Positions 18,361-26,621 of a stretch of DNA of 64,000 nucleotides are shown in pieces. The stretch lies in the NCBI GenBank assembly GCA_023250195.1, contig JAHFBF010000002.1:372001-436000 (forward strand), read 5' to 3'. This DNA is from Candidatus Melainabacteria bacterium. GTDB lineage: Bacteria > Cyanobacteriota > Vampirovibrionia > 2-02-FULL-35-15. The translations under genes were made by a program, and so were the position numbers. The notes beneath the pieces are model-generated. The model made no database searches. It saw nothing but the letters and a program-made list of their open reading frames with translations, and was not told the DNA's origin. Position 1 is the first letter of the stretch. Each line of letters opens with the position of its first letter.

Positions 18361-19488
18361 TTAAAAAAACAATTGATATCTACTGCTAGTCCCTTGACCT
18401 GTTTTTTGTAAGAAACCTTTTTCTGTTAAAGCCTTTAAAGAATACTGAATGGTTCTTCTTGGTAGTTTTGTACTTTTTTCTAGTTCCATAACTTGAATTC
18501 TTTTTTCTGGACTTAATTTAAAACAGTTTAAAATCTTTAATGAAGTTTCAGACAATTTAATTAGATTTTTATATTTATTTCTATAGATATCAATATCATT
18601 TAACGATTCTGATATAACTTTGATGAAAAACCATGATAGTAACTCAAGATTATATTTTTTTGAATCTTGATAAAACTTACCATTTGACACTTTGTGCAGT
18701 ATTGAATAATACTCTGATCGCCTTTGTTCTATATGCCTGTCTATAGCAATTAAAGGTGTAATCGCTGACAAATATTTATTTTCTGATTGAAGCAGTGAAA
18801 GAATAAATAAGGCTCTTCCTAATCTTCCGTTTCCATCTTGGAATGGATGTATCGCTAGAAATCTAAAATTAAACTCACAGGCAACTAAAACAGGATGAGT
18901 ATACTCATTTATCGTCTTGTTATACCATGCCATCAAATCTGCCATTGCTGTTTTTGTTAAAATGCCTGGTGGCGAAGGTTCTAATACTACTTTTTCTTCT
19001 CCAGTTAAATGATTTATTGAAATAACTTTATTCGGAGAAGTTTTGTAATTTCCCCTATATCGATTAGCCTTTTCATAATATTTAAGCAAATCATTATGTA
19101 AGCCTCTTATTACAGATTCAGTTAATGGGAATATCTCATTATGCTGACTATATATAGTTAGCAAGACTTCCCTAGATCCTACAACTTCTTCTATACTTCT
19201 TTCTCTATCCTTAGAGAGTTTATTTAAAATGTATTCTTTTTTTGATTCAAATGCAGTAGTCTTACCATCTTTAGTAAGAGTAGTATCAACCCACTCTACT
19301 TCAATATCAGTTAGAACAGCATTTTCAATTCTTGTAGATGCACCTACATTGCTTATTAAAGCTTGCTTTTCAATATATTTTCTTTCTTCTAATTTTAAAT
19401 GCTTAATTTCATCATATTTTTCAATCAATGAAGCTTCCAGCTTCTTCAGTTCTTTTTCTAGCTTTAAGTTGAGTTCAAAAGAAATCAT
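18361..19488 (-). CDS. Fic-family AMPylator with N-terminal inhibitory helix and C-terminal winged helix
   Basis: A 375-residue Fic protein. The catalytic motif HPFQDGNGRLGR begins at H214 and is intact. The N-terminal segment contains STRIEN (51-56), matching the (S/T)xxxE(G/N) motif that blocks ATP binding in class II Fic proteins. A C-terminal winged helix (IQVMELEKSTKLPRRTIQYSLKALTEKGFLQ) suggests DNA binding, probably autoregulation. Fic enzymes transfer AMP to Ser, Thr or Tyr hydroxyls of target proteins. No antitoxin gene is adjacent; inhibition is in cis. TTGCGCAA motifs cluster upstream of its start. The gene is in an accessory-looking stretch. Confidence 0.92.
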   Translation of the reverse strand: MISFELNLKLEKELKKLEASLIEKYDEIKHLKLEERKYIEKQALISNVGASTRIENAVLTDIEVEWVDTTLTKDGKTTAFESKKEYILNKLSKDRERSIEEVVGSREVLLTIYSQHNEIFPLTESVIRGLHNDLLKYYEKANRYRGNYKTSPNKVISINHLTGEEKVVLEPSPPGILTKTAMADLMAWYNKTINEYTHPVLVACEFNFRFLAIHPFQDGNGRLGRALFILSLLQSENKYLSAITPLIAIDRHIEQRRSEYYSILHKVSNGKFYQDSKKYNLELLSWFFIKVISESLNDIDIYRNKYKNLIKLSETSLKILNCFKLSPEKRIQVMELEKSTKLPRRTIQYSLKALTEKGFLQKTGQGTSSRYQLFF

Positions 19489-19505
19489 AATTCTAGTATA
19501 GGGGC

Positions 19506-19556
19506 TTGCGCAAGAATGCGCAAGGTCTTACCCTAAATAGTTGCGCAATATTGCAC
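19506..19556 (-). promoter_or_regulatory. cluster of TTGCGCAA motifs upstream of fic
   Basis: Within 51 nt upstream of the fic start there are two exact TTGCGCAA palindromes (19506 and 19541) and two degenerate copies (tgcgcaa at 19517, attgcac at 19550). The arrangement looks like an operator. The winged helix of Fic itself is a plausible binder, but this is inference. Confidence 0.5.
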
Positions 19557-19589
19557 GTTTTTTAATTAATCTATAAGTTAATCGTTTTA

Positions 19590-19652
19590 TTACTAAAAAT
19601 ATATGGTTTAATAGCTCTAAGTCTGGTTCTAACATCGTACACAGTCCCCAGT
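19590..19652 (+). repeat. dispersed repeat with AAATATATGG core, copy 1
   Basis: tactaaaaatatatggttta ... ctggttctaac-atcg-acacagtccccag. Copies at 21032-21086 (partial) and 26496-26560 share the aaatatatgg and ggttctaac blocks in the same order and orientation. It occupies the gap between fic and the MFS gene, where no small gene is evident (the 66-aa ORF 19528-19728 is not supported). Confidence 0.8.
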
Positions 19653-19701
19653 TTTTTATAGGGTAAGTAAAACTAGGTTCTAATAATAAAGTAAATCTAA
19701 T

Positions 19702-20922
19702 TTGTTTGTGTTGATTGATGAAAAACAATATAAAAATATTTTACTTGCAACATGGCTTGGCTGGATATTTGATGGATTTGACAGCTCGCTTTATCCACTA
19801 GTAGCGAATCAAGCATTAAGTGAATTAATTGGCAAGAATAATTCTAATTTTGGACAAATTGCTTCAATTATATTAGCAATCTTTTTAATCGGATGGGCTC
19901 TAGGAGGATTTATTTTTGGTTACTTAGGAGATAGAATTGGTAGAGTAAAATCCCTTTCCTTTTCTATTCTTATATATGCTTTATTTACTGGCTTTTCAGG
20001 ACTAGCTTATTCTTGGATTGATCTTTCAATATTTCGTTTCTTTAGTGGAATAGGTATTGGAGGAGAATGGGCACTTGGTGTAGCTTTGCTTTCTGAATCA
20101 GTAAACTCTAAAAAACGGATAATGTCCACAGCATTATTAGCAACAGGTTTTCAATTAGGTTATATATTAGCACTAGTTGTGAATTTTTTATTTTTTCCTT
20201 TCGGATGGAGATTAATTTTCTTTATTGGAATTATCCCAGCATTGTTAGTATTTTTCATTCGAAAAAACATAAAAGAACCTACTGTATGGTCTTCAATTAA
20301 AGAAAAAAACACAAACGTGTTGGAAATATTTAAAAAAGAATATTCCTATAAATTATGGACAAGTTTTCTTTTAGGTACTACTTTAAGTGTTGGTGTATGG
20401 GGATGTTTGCTTTTTTGGTTTCCTCTTTGGATTGAGAGAACATTAAATGCTGGACAAGAAGGAAAAACAATTGCAACTTTAATATTAATGTCTAGCTGTG
20501 CCGTTGGTAATTACTTTGCAGGTTACTTATTTTTGAGATTTAAAAGAAAACCTATTTTCTTCATGTCATATTTAACCTGTTTCTTGATCGCTAGTTTTAT
20601 GTATTTTTCTTTTCACAAATATAGCCCTGCATTACTGATTTTTGTATCTGTACTTGGTTTTGTTGAAGGTATTATTCCGGCTGGTTTTGCAATTTATTTC
20701 CCAGAATTATTTCCAACAAAAATCAGGTCAACAGCTAAAGGCTTTTGTTTTAGTACTTCTAGAATTATTACTGTTTTTGGAGTTTTATATAGTGGATATC
20801 TGGTCCAGAAGTTTAGTGGAAACATAGGCTATGCAGCAGCTTCTATGTCTATTATATTTTTAATTGGTGCTATTATATCTTTGTTTATAAGGGAAACAGA
20901 GAAAATTACTTGTTTGGAATAA
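19702..20922 (+). CDS. MFS transporter (metabolite:H+ symporter type)
   Basis: A 406-residue major facilitator with twelve predicted membrane segments. The opening WLGWIFDGFDSSLYPLV and the loop LGDRIGRVKSL between segments 2 and 3 match the sugar-acid/aromatic-acid proton symporter group (AAHS/ShiA/SV2-like). GIGIGGEWALG in segment 4 is also typical of that group. The substrate cannot be read from sequence. Start codons TTG 19702, GTG 19708 and TTG 19711 are all possible; no clear binding site decides. Confidence 0.85.
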   Translation: MFVLIDEKQYKNILLATWLGWIFDGFDSSLYPLVANQALSELIGKNNSNFGQIASIILAIFLIGWALGGFIFGYLGDRIGRVKSLSFSILIYALFTGFSGLAYSWIDLSIFRFFSGIGIGGEWALGVALLSESVNSKKRIMSTALLATGFQLGYILALVVNFLFFPFGWRLIFFIGIIPALLVFFIRKNIKEPTVWSSIKEKNTNVLEIFKKEYSYKLWTSFLLGTTLSVGVWGCLLFWFPLWIERTLNAGQEGKTIATLILMSSCAVGNYFAGYLFLRFKRKPIFFMSYLTCFLIASFMYFSFHKYSPALLIFVSVLGFVEGIIPAGFAIYFPELFPTKIRSTAKGFCFSTSRIITVFGVLYSGYLVQKFSGNIGYAAASMSIIFLIGAIISLFIRETEKITCLE

Positions 20923-21031
20923 TCTTTTTACTTATGTCCTTATGCTTTGATAAACCAAATCTGACACTGTGCAAAACAATAGCGCCAGGCATGGTGGGGT
21001 AAAATAATTTATGCAACTAACCTATCTTTTG

Positions 21032-21086
21032 GACTATAAATATATGGCTTATCCTGTACAATTTTAGTTCTAACGGTATCTACTAC
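21032..21086 (+). repeat. dispersed repeat with AAATATATGG core, copy 2
   Basis: ggactataaatatatggctt ... ttagttctaacggtatctac, a shorter copy of the element at 19590 and 26496. The 20923-21236 gap holds this repeat, a small inverted repeat (gccaggcatggt) and nothing else I can support. Confidence 0.65.
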
Positions 21087-21236
21087 TATCAGAAAATTTA
21101 TGTGAACAAAAAGATTAATACCCTTAGATTTTAATTGGTTCTAGTTTTAGAAATTGTACCAATCTATCAACATTTAATTATATTGACTAAACTAAAAGGC
21201 ACACTTAAGCTATAAAATGTTATAGGTTTAAACCCT

Positions 21237-22520
21237 ATGATTAGTTTTAGTAAAAAAGTTTTTATCTCCTTAGGACTAATTTCAATATTAGCTACCAGTG
21301 TCATTGCAATAGACGAAAGTGACATTCAAGATCTTCTTGACATCATTTCTAACATAAGTAATGATCAATCCAGCCTAGCAGGATCTTCAGCTGGAAGAAG
21401 CATATCAAGAGAAATCAGCTCAATTGTAAATCAATTAAATAATTCAGCTAGTAATCCAGGAGCATCGTGCACTTCAAATATCAAAACGGTTCTTTCAAGA
21501 TTGCAAAAAGTAAAAAACCAGCTGCTAAGAAAAACTTGCAATGCAACAATAAGGAAAAAATGTATATCAAGTGATTCAGCTGAAATACTTTTGCAAGATA
21601 TAGAAGATTTTATTGATGAGCTTGAAACTCTACTAAGCATTGATGATGATGAGAATGGGACTATTGATGTATGTGATAGTGATCCAGATGGGGATGGGCT
21701 AGTTGGAAAGAAAGATAATTGTCCCTTAATAAGCAATTCCAGCCAAATAGATACTGATGGTAATGGAATAGGTGATGCTTGTGATTTGTTTTTATGCTGT
21801 GAAGACTCAAGCTTAGATTTTTCATGGGAATCATGTAAGAAGAAAACAATTCAATCATGTAGAGATGATGGTAATATAGTAATAAACTGTCTTCCTCCTT
21901 TACCCGCAGGAAGAGCTGGTTTAACTGCAATTGACTCTTCTTCAGGTAGTATAATTACTTTTCCTGTTATTGCTCCTGAATTTTCTGTACGCTATCAAAC
22001 TTCTGGAGGACTTTTTGATCCTTTTGGAGGAAATCATGACATATTTGGGACTAACACCTCAAGTGGTACTACTACAAATACTTCGGGTGGAACTACTAAC
22101 ACATCAGGCAACATTGCTAATACCTCAAGTGGCACATTCATTAGTATGCTAAAAGATGCAATTAGTATGAGTAATGTCCCTTCAATGGAATATACGGATG
22201 GTTATATGTGTGCTGACTTTGCAGGTGATCTTGGAATGGAACTTATGGATCAAGGTTATGATACTAGCTTTACAGCAATCTGGCGTGATGGTGGAATGGA
22301 CGGACATGCTGTTACCGATATTCATAATACAAGTGGAGGCATTATATTTGTAGAACCACAGACTGGAATGATAATTAATCTTGATGAAAATATGGATAGA
22401 ATGGTTGGTGCAAATGTTGATATGCATGTAGATACTTTTATGCCAACTGAAGGTATGAGTCAAATAGAAATTTACATGAGTAGAGATGATGCAGCTATGG
22501 CAAGCGTTCCAGGCGCCTAA
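21237..22520 (+). CDS. secreted protein with thrombospondin type 3 repeats and a Cys/His peptidase-like end
   Basis: A 427-residue exported protein. It has a signal peptide (VFISLGLISILATSVIA), then a helical part with four cysteines. Calcium-binding TSP3 repeats follow (DSDPDGDGLVGKKDNCP, DTDGNGIGDACD, about 142-182), then a Ser/Gly/Thr linker of NTSGG-like repeats (about 275-300). The C-terminal domain has YMCADFAGDL, DGHAVTDI and VEPQTG in order. This Cys-His-Glu spacing resembles transglutaminase/NlpC-like cysteine hydrolases. The catalytic reading is inference. It is likely surface-exposed or secreted. Confidence 0.78.
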   Translation: MISFSKKVFISLGLISILATSVIAIDESDIQDLLDIISNISNDQSSLAGSSAGRSISREISSIVNQLNNSASNPGASCTSNIKTVLSRLQKVKNQLLRKTCNATIRKKCISSDSAEILLQDIEDFIDELETLLSIDDDENGTIDVCDSDPDGDGLVGKKDNCPLISNSSQIDTDGNGIGDACDLFLCCEDSSLDFSWESCKKKTIQSCRDDGNIVINCLPPLPAGRAGLTAIDSSSGSIITFPVIAPEFSVRYQTSGGLFDPFGGNHDIFGTNTSSGTTTNTSGGTTNTSGNIANTSSGTFISMLKDAISMSNVPSMEYTDGYMCADFAGDLGMELMDQGYDTSFTAIWRDGGMDGHAVTDIHNTSGGIIFVEPQTGMIINLDENMDRMVGANVDMHVDTFMPTEGMSQIEIYMSRDDAAMASVPGA

Positions 22521-22565
22521 AGTATTCCATATGAAAGGGCGACAGAATAGACTGATACAGATGTT

Positions 22566-22600
22566 CTCAAAAAAGTTCTGAAATCGTCCTGCAAGCCCAG
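22566..22600 (+). repeat. 35-nt 3'-flank repeat, copy 2
   Basis: ctcaaaaaagttctgaaat followed by cgtcctgcaagcccag, 46 nt after the stop of the TSP3 gene and before the convergent hydrolase gene. It is nearly identical to the copy at 18323. Confidence 0.9.
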
Positions 22601-22647
22601 TTTTTTCAAATTAAGGTCCTTTTCTAATAAGTCTACAATTACTAATT

Positions 22648-24678
22648 TTAAATCATTTCCAGCTCTTGAAATAATTTTGTATCATCAGTAGAGCTAAAAG
22701 CTTCTAATAAATAATAAAGAATATAATTATTTCTCTTAATAAAAATTGAGGTTTGTAGATGTTGAAGAGTTAATCTTCTAAAGCCTGGAATTGCACTAGT
22801 TAAAATTTCTTTTTCTTCATTAACAAGATTGCCAGAAAAAGATAAAATTTCAGCAGAAAAATCAATTGTCAAAAAATTTACAGATTGAAAAACCATCTCA
22901 AAAGCTACCTTAACAAAATTTTGCTCCACTTCTTTATTTACATAAACAGATTGAACACTTAAGCATTTAGGGTTCAATATAGACGAGAGAAACTTAGCTA
23001 AAAAGTTAAATCCTGATCTTAATACGCCAGGAAACAGGCTGCTAAAACCCATTCTTGATTCAACTACTGATAATGATAAAATTAGCAATTCTCCTTTTTT
23101 TACAATAACAGTATGACTCTTAAAATCACAATCAACATTATTTAAGTCAGGCATAGTACTTACTATTTTTAAGTTAGATTCTGGGATAATTTCACAAGTT
23201 AAATCATTCTGAAACCCCATAGAATATTCACTTTCACTTCCTGAAGGGTTCTTTATAAAAAACTCTATTTCTTTTACGATCTCATTTTTTTTTAAATCTA
23301 CAGTCATTACATGGTCACATCCAGTAATAAATTTAATAATTTTATGATTAGTAGCTAGATCTTGATAAATAGAAACAGCATTTGATGGAGAAAGCATAGT
23401 ATCTTCAAAACTATGAATTATTAAAGCTGGACAAGAAACGTTAATTGCTCTTTTCTTAACCTCATTTTCTAATAATTTATGCTGGTATAAAGATTCAACA
23501 TATGTTCTAAAAAAACCATGTTCTGTTGTTTCTCCATTATTAGAAATTTTCATTATTTTTTCAATATTTTGTTGAAGTCTTTTATTTTTAATTCCGAAAG
23601 GAGGTCCTTCTGTCCAAAATAAACGCTTTCTTAAAAATGGGAATTTAAACACTAATGGTAGTAAACATTTTAATTGGGGTGTTCCTTGACTTGGAGTACC
23701 ATATGCAATTGAAAGTAAAACTAATCCTTTTACTTTAGAATTTTCTTCTGCAAGAAGTATTCCAATTAAACCTCCAACAGATAAACTAACAATATAGATA
23801 TCATCAAACTCATCTGCTAAATTATTTAAGACTTGCCTTGCGCTTTGCACCCAATCTTGCCAAGTTGTTGCAAGAATCTCTTCATGCCCTAATCCATGCC
23901 CAGCAAGCATTGGAGCCTCAACCTTATATCCAAGATTCTTAAGGTGCTTAGCTATAGGCCTCATTTCTTTAGGTGTTCCAGTTAATCCATGTATTAATAG
24001 CACAGCTGCTTTTCTATTTTGTTTTTTTCGAGACTGATCTATATATGAGGAGATTTGAGTAAAGTTTTGAAACTCTTGAAAGGGAAGATTGTTGCTTTTA
24101 CAAAAATCAAGTAATTTAGATTTAGCAAAAATTAAATCTGCTTTTTTAGCCCAGCAAGTATCACTGAAACCATCTCCAATAACTATTTTCATACTTTTAG
24201 TTTTTGATTGATCTATAACTTGACATTTACATAAACCTAATTTGCATTCTGGGTATTTTGACTGACGGGGGAATGAAATAGAAAATTTATCATGCTCAGT
24301 AATTTCAAGTTTATTTGACCAAATAGATGCTACTTTTATATCTTCTTTGGACAGGACAGTGTTAATCACTTTATCCAAGCCATCACTAACAATATAAAGT
24401 GGAATATTGTTTTTTGAACACCAAATACTAAAAGATTTAAAATCAGGTTCCAATTTTACATCATTATTTAAAATGTTTTCAACAGCCAGCCACCCACCCT
24501 GAATAAGTGGAATTTGTTTTGACAAGCAATCGTGACTAGTAATTTTACCTTCTAACCACTCAGCTTCTATATTATTCCATTGTGGATCTGCTAATTTTTC
24601 TAGAATCAGATTAACTACATCTTTCTGGGTTACTGTTCCGTCAAAATCACAGTAAATTTCAAATTTAGGCTGATTCAT
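22648..24678 (-). CDS. HAD phosphatase / alpha-beta hydrolase fusion with unknown C-terminal domain
   Basis: A 676-residue protein of three parts. Residues about 5-210 are a HAD-family phosphatase of the MtnX/phosphoserine phosphatase type, with nucleophile motif CDFDGTVT (D11, D13), IVSDGL and IGDGFSDTCWA. Residues about 225-470 are an alpha/beta hydrolase with the oxyanion motif LLIHGLTGTP, nucleophile S300 in SLSVGG (first Gly of GxSxG replaced by Ser), and the late IHSFEDTMLSP and CDHVMT with Asp and His. Residues about 480-676 are not recognised. It follows the class III aminotransferase by 4 nt, so both probably act on one amine or amino-acid metabolite. The order is unusual and I do not know a described fusion. 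Confidence 0.82.
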   Translation of the reverse strand: MNQPKFEIYCDFDGTVTQKDVVNLILEKLADPQWNNIEAEWLEGKITSHDCLSKQIPLIQGGWLAVENILNNDVKLEPDFKSFSIWCSKNNIPLYIVSDGLDKVINTVLSKEDIKVASIWSNKLEITEHDKFSISFPRQSKYPECKLGLCKCQVIDQSKTKSMKIVIGDGFSDTCWAKKADLIFAKSKLLDFCKSNNLPFQEFQNFTQISSYIDQSRKKQNRKAAVLLIHGLTGTPKEMRPIAKHLKNLGYKVEAPMLAGHGLGHEEILATTWQDWVQSARQVLNNLADEFDDIYIVSLSVGGLIGILLAEENSKVKGLVLLSIAYGTPSQGTPQLKCLLPLVFKFPFLRKRLFWTEGPPFGIKNKRLQQNIEKIMKISNNGETTEHGFFRTYVESLYQHKLLENEVKKRAINVSCPALIIHSFEDTMLSPSNAVSIYQDLATNHKIIKFITGCDHVMTVDLKKNEIVKEIEFFIKNPSGSESEYSMGFQNDLTCEIIPESNLKIVSTMPDLNNVDCDFKSHTVIVKKGELLILSLSVVESRMGFSSLFPGVLRSGFNFLAKFLSSILNPKCLSVQSVYVNKEVEQNFVKVAFEMVFQSVNFLTIDFSAEILSFSGNLVNEEKEILTSAIPGFRRLTLQHLQTSIFIKRNNYILYYLLEAFSSTDDTKLFQELEMI

Positions 24679-24682
24679 ATTT

Positions 24683-26188
24683 TTATATTGGCTTTGTTTT
24701 TGCTTTAGTTATTAGAATGTCTAAGATATCATGAGCTAAATCCATTTCTTTGTAAGTGATTTCTAATGAAGGAGCAAGTGTTAGAACGTTTTTATAATAG
24801 CCACCTAAAGCTAAAATCAGTCCGACTTCTTTACCATCAATTTTTATTTGATCATCAAGTCCAAACCGAAAAATATCTTCAGCAAGTTTACGGTTTGGTG
24901 TAAAACCATCCAACTCACACAACTCTACTCTTAACGCCAATCCTAAACCACCGACATGTCCAATCTCAGGATATTTTAATTGTAGTCTTTTCAAAAGTTT
25001 AAGAAAATAATCTCCCTTCTCTAAAACTATTTTAGAATAATCTTTTTCTGAAAAAATCTTCATTACTTCTAGCCCAGCAGCCGTACCTATTGAATTTGAA
25101 GAATAAGTAGAATGAGTTGAACCTGGTCCAAAAATTTCAGGTGTTATAAGTTCTTCTCTTGCCCAGAATCCTGATAATGGATTTAACCCATTAGTAAGTG
25201 CTTTTCCAAAAACTATAATATCTGGTTTTATACCAAAATGCTCAATAGACCACAACTTCCCTGTACGGTAAAAGCCCATATGAATTTCATCAACAACAAT
25301 TAAAATCCCATGTTCTCTACAAATTTTTTCTATTCTCTTAAAGTAATTTTTTGGCGGGACAATATATCCTCCAGTTCCTTGAACTGGTTCAAGAAAAAAT
25401 GCTCCAAACTCACATTTATTAGTTTTTGGATTCCATACACCTGCATATTCATGCTCAAATTTTCTTTCAAAAAAATTCACATAATAATCTTCACAAGCAT
25501 TTTCATCAGTACTTCCAATTGGACATCTAAAAGAATATGGATATGGAATAAAATCTGCTCTATCGGCAAATTCACCAAAGGGTTCTCTATAACGATATGA
25601 AGAAGTAATTGCTGAGGCACCAATGGTTCTACCATGATAGCCTCCTTCAAATGCAAACATATGTTGCTTGCCAGTATTTCTTCTTACTAGTTTAAGTGCA
25701 TCTTCTATTGCTTGTGCTCCACCTACATTGAAATGAACACGTCCTTTTAATCCAAAACGCCCTTCAACACTTTCAGCAATGGCTTGTGCTAATTTTACTT
25801 TTTCATAATGTAAGAACTGGCTTGGAACCTGTGGTAATTTATCAATTTGGTCTTTTACTGCATCATTTACACGTTTATTTGCATATCCAAGATTAGCTAC
25901 TGAATGCCACATTTGTAAGTCTAAGTATGGTTTCTCCTTACTATCATACAGATAGCTTCCTAAACTTTTAGTGAAAAATTTAGGATTTTTTGCATAGTGA
26001 ACTGTATCTCCATAAGAACAAACTTTGCCTTCAATTTCTAACAATTTAGTTTCATCTTCAAAAGTATCTTTAAAAAACGAATTTAACGGAATTGAATCGT
26101 CATGATTTAAATCATGACGACTTGCTTTCTGGCTAAAGTCACTAGTCGCAATATTTGATTTTATAGCAGCCTTGTTATTTCCCTTCAT
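24683..26188 (-). CDS. class III PLP aminotransferase
   Basis: A 501-residue class III aminotransferase (ornithine/GABA/acetylornithine group). Visible motifs are the glycine-rich VGGAQAIEDALKL, EGGYHGRTIGASAIT, VDEIHMGFYRTGKLW with the PLP Asp, and the Schiff-base Lys in FGKALTNGLNP. The ORF track uses GTG 26197, but AGGAGG is only 2 nt from it. ATG 26188 (MKGNNKAAIK) fits better. Substrate unknown; lysine 6-aminotransferase or a diamine/omega-amino acid enzyme is possible. It is the first gene of an operon with the HAD-hydrolase fusion. A hydrophilic N-terminal extension of about 40 residues is extra to the family. Confidence 0.87.
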   Translation of the reverse strand: MKGNNKAAIKSNIATSDFSQKASRHDLNHDDSIPLNSFFKDTFEDETKLLEIEGKVCSYGDTVHYAKNPKFFTKSLGSYLYDSKEKPYLDLQMWHSVANLGYANKRVNDAVKDQIDKLPQVPSQFLHYEKVKLAQAIAESVEGRFGLKGRVHFNVGGAQAIEDALKLVRRNTGKQHMFAFEGGYHGRTIGASAITSSYRYREPFGEFADRADFIPYPYSFRCPIGSTDENACEDYYVNFFERKFEHEYAGVWNPKTNKCEFGAFFLEPVQGTGGYIVPPKNYFKRIEKICREHGILIVVDEIHMGFYRTGKLWSIEHFGIKPDIIVFGKALTNGLNPLSGFWAREELITPEIFGPGSTHSTYSSNSIGTAAGLEVMKIFSEKDYSKIVLEKGDYFLKLLKRLQLKYPEIGHVGGLGLALRVELCELDGFTPNRKLAEDIFRFGLDDQIKIDGKEVGLILALGGYYKNVLTLAPSLEITYKEMDLAHDILDILITKAKTKPI

Positions 26189-26495
26189 TTTTTTCACTTC
26201 CTCCTAATAAAAATATTTAGTTTTAATAGTCTGATGAAACAAGTTAATAAAAAAACACTTTAGCTTAACATGGAAGAATAATCAGAATAAATAAATACCA
26301 AACATTATGTTTTTCTTATAAGTAATCCTTCATTTTATTAAGATCTATTTTGTGAAGACCTAATGATGCTCAATGCTACAATTTGCCATAATTTAAACAT
26401 CAATAATCTTGTTAAAATTTCTTGTTATGATTTTTTTAACTTGATTTATTTAGTGGTAAACAAAATCTGACTATATCCTTGAAGGTCAAGCAATT

Positions 26496-26560
26496 TTACT
26501 AAAAATATATGGCTTACTTGTTCTAATCCTGGTTCTAACGTCGGATACAGTCACCAGCTG
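26496..26560 (+). repeat. dispersed repeat with AAATATATGG core, copy 3
   Basis: ttactaaaaatatatggctt ... ctggttctaac-gtcgg-atacagtcaccag. It is the best match to copy 1 at 19590. The 26198-26621 gap holds this repeat and otherwise only AT-rich sequence; I see no gene in it. Confidence 0.8.
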
Positions 26561-26621
26561 TTCAGAATACAGAAGCATTTGCAACTTGTTCTTAAAATGC
26601 GAACAATGCACACTGTGTAAT

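Noticed and set aside
18361-19701. Fic gene with an upstream FicA-type antitoxin gene
   Set aside because: No ORF with an inhibitory motif lies next to it; the (S/T)xxxE(G/N) motif is inside the Fic protein itself.
19690-26620. Accessory block as an insertion sequence or prophage
   Set aside because: No transposase, integrase or phage gene is visible; only private repeats suggest past mobility.
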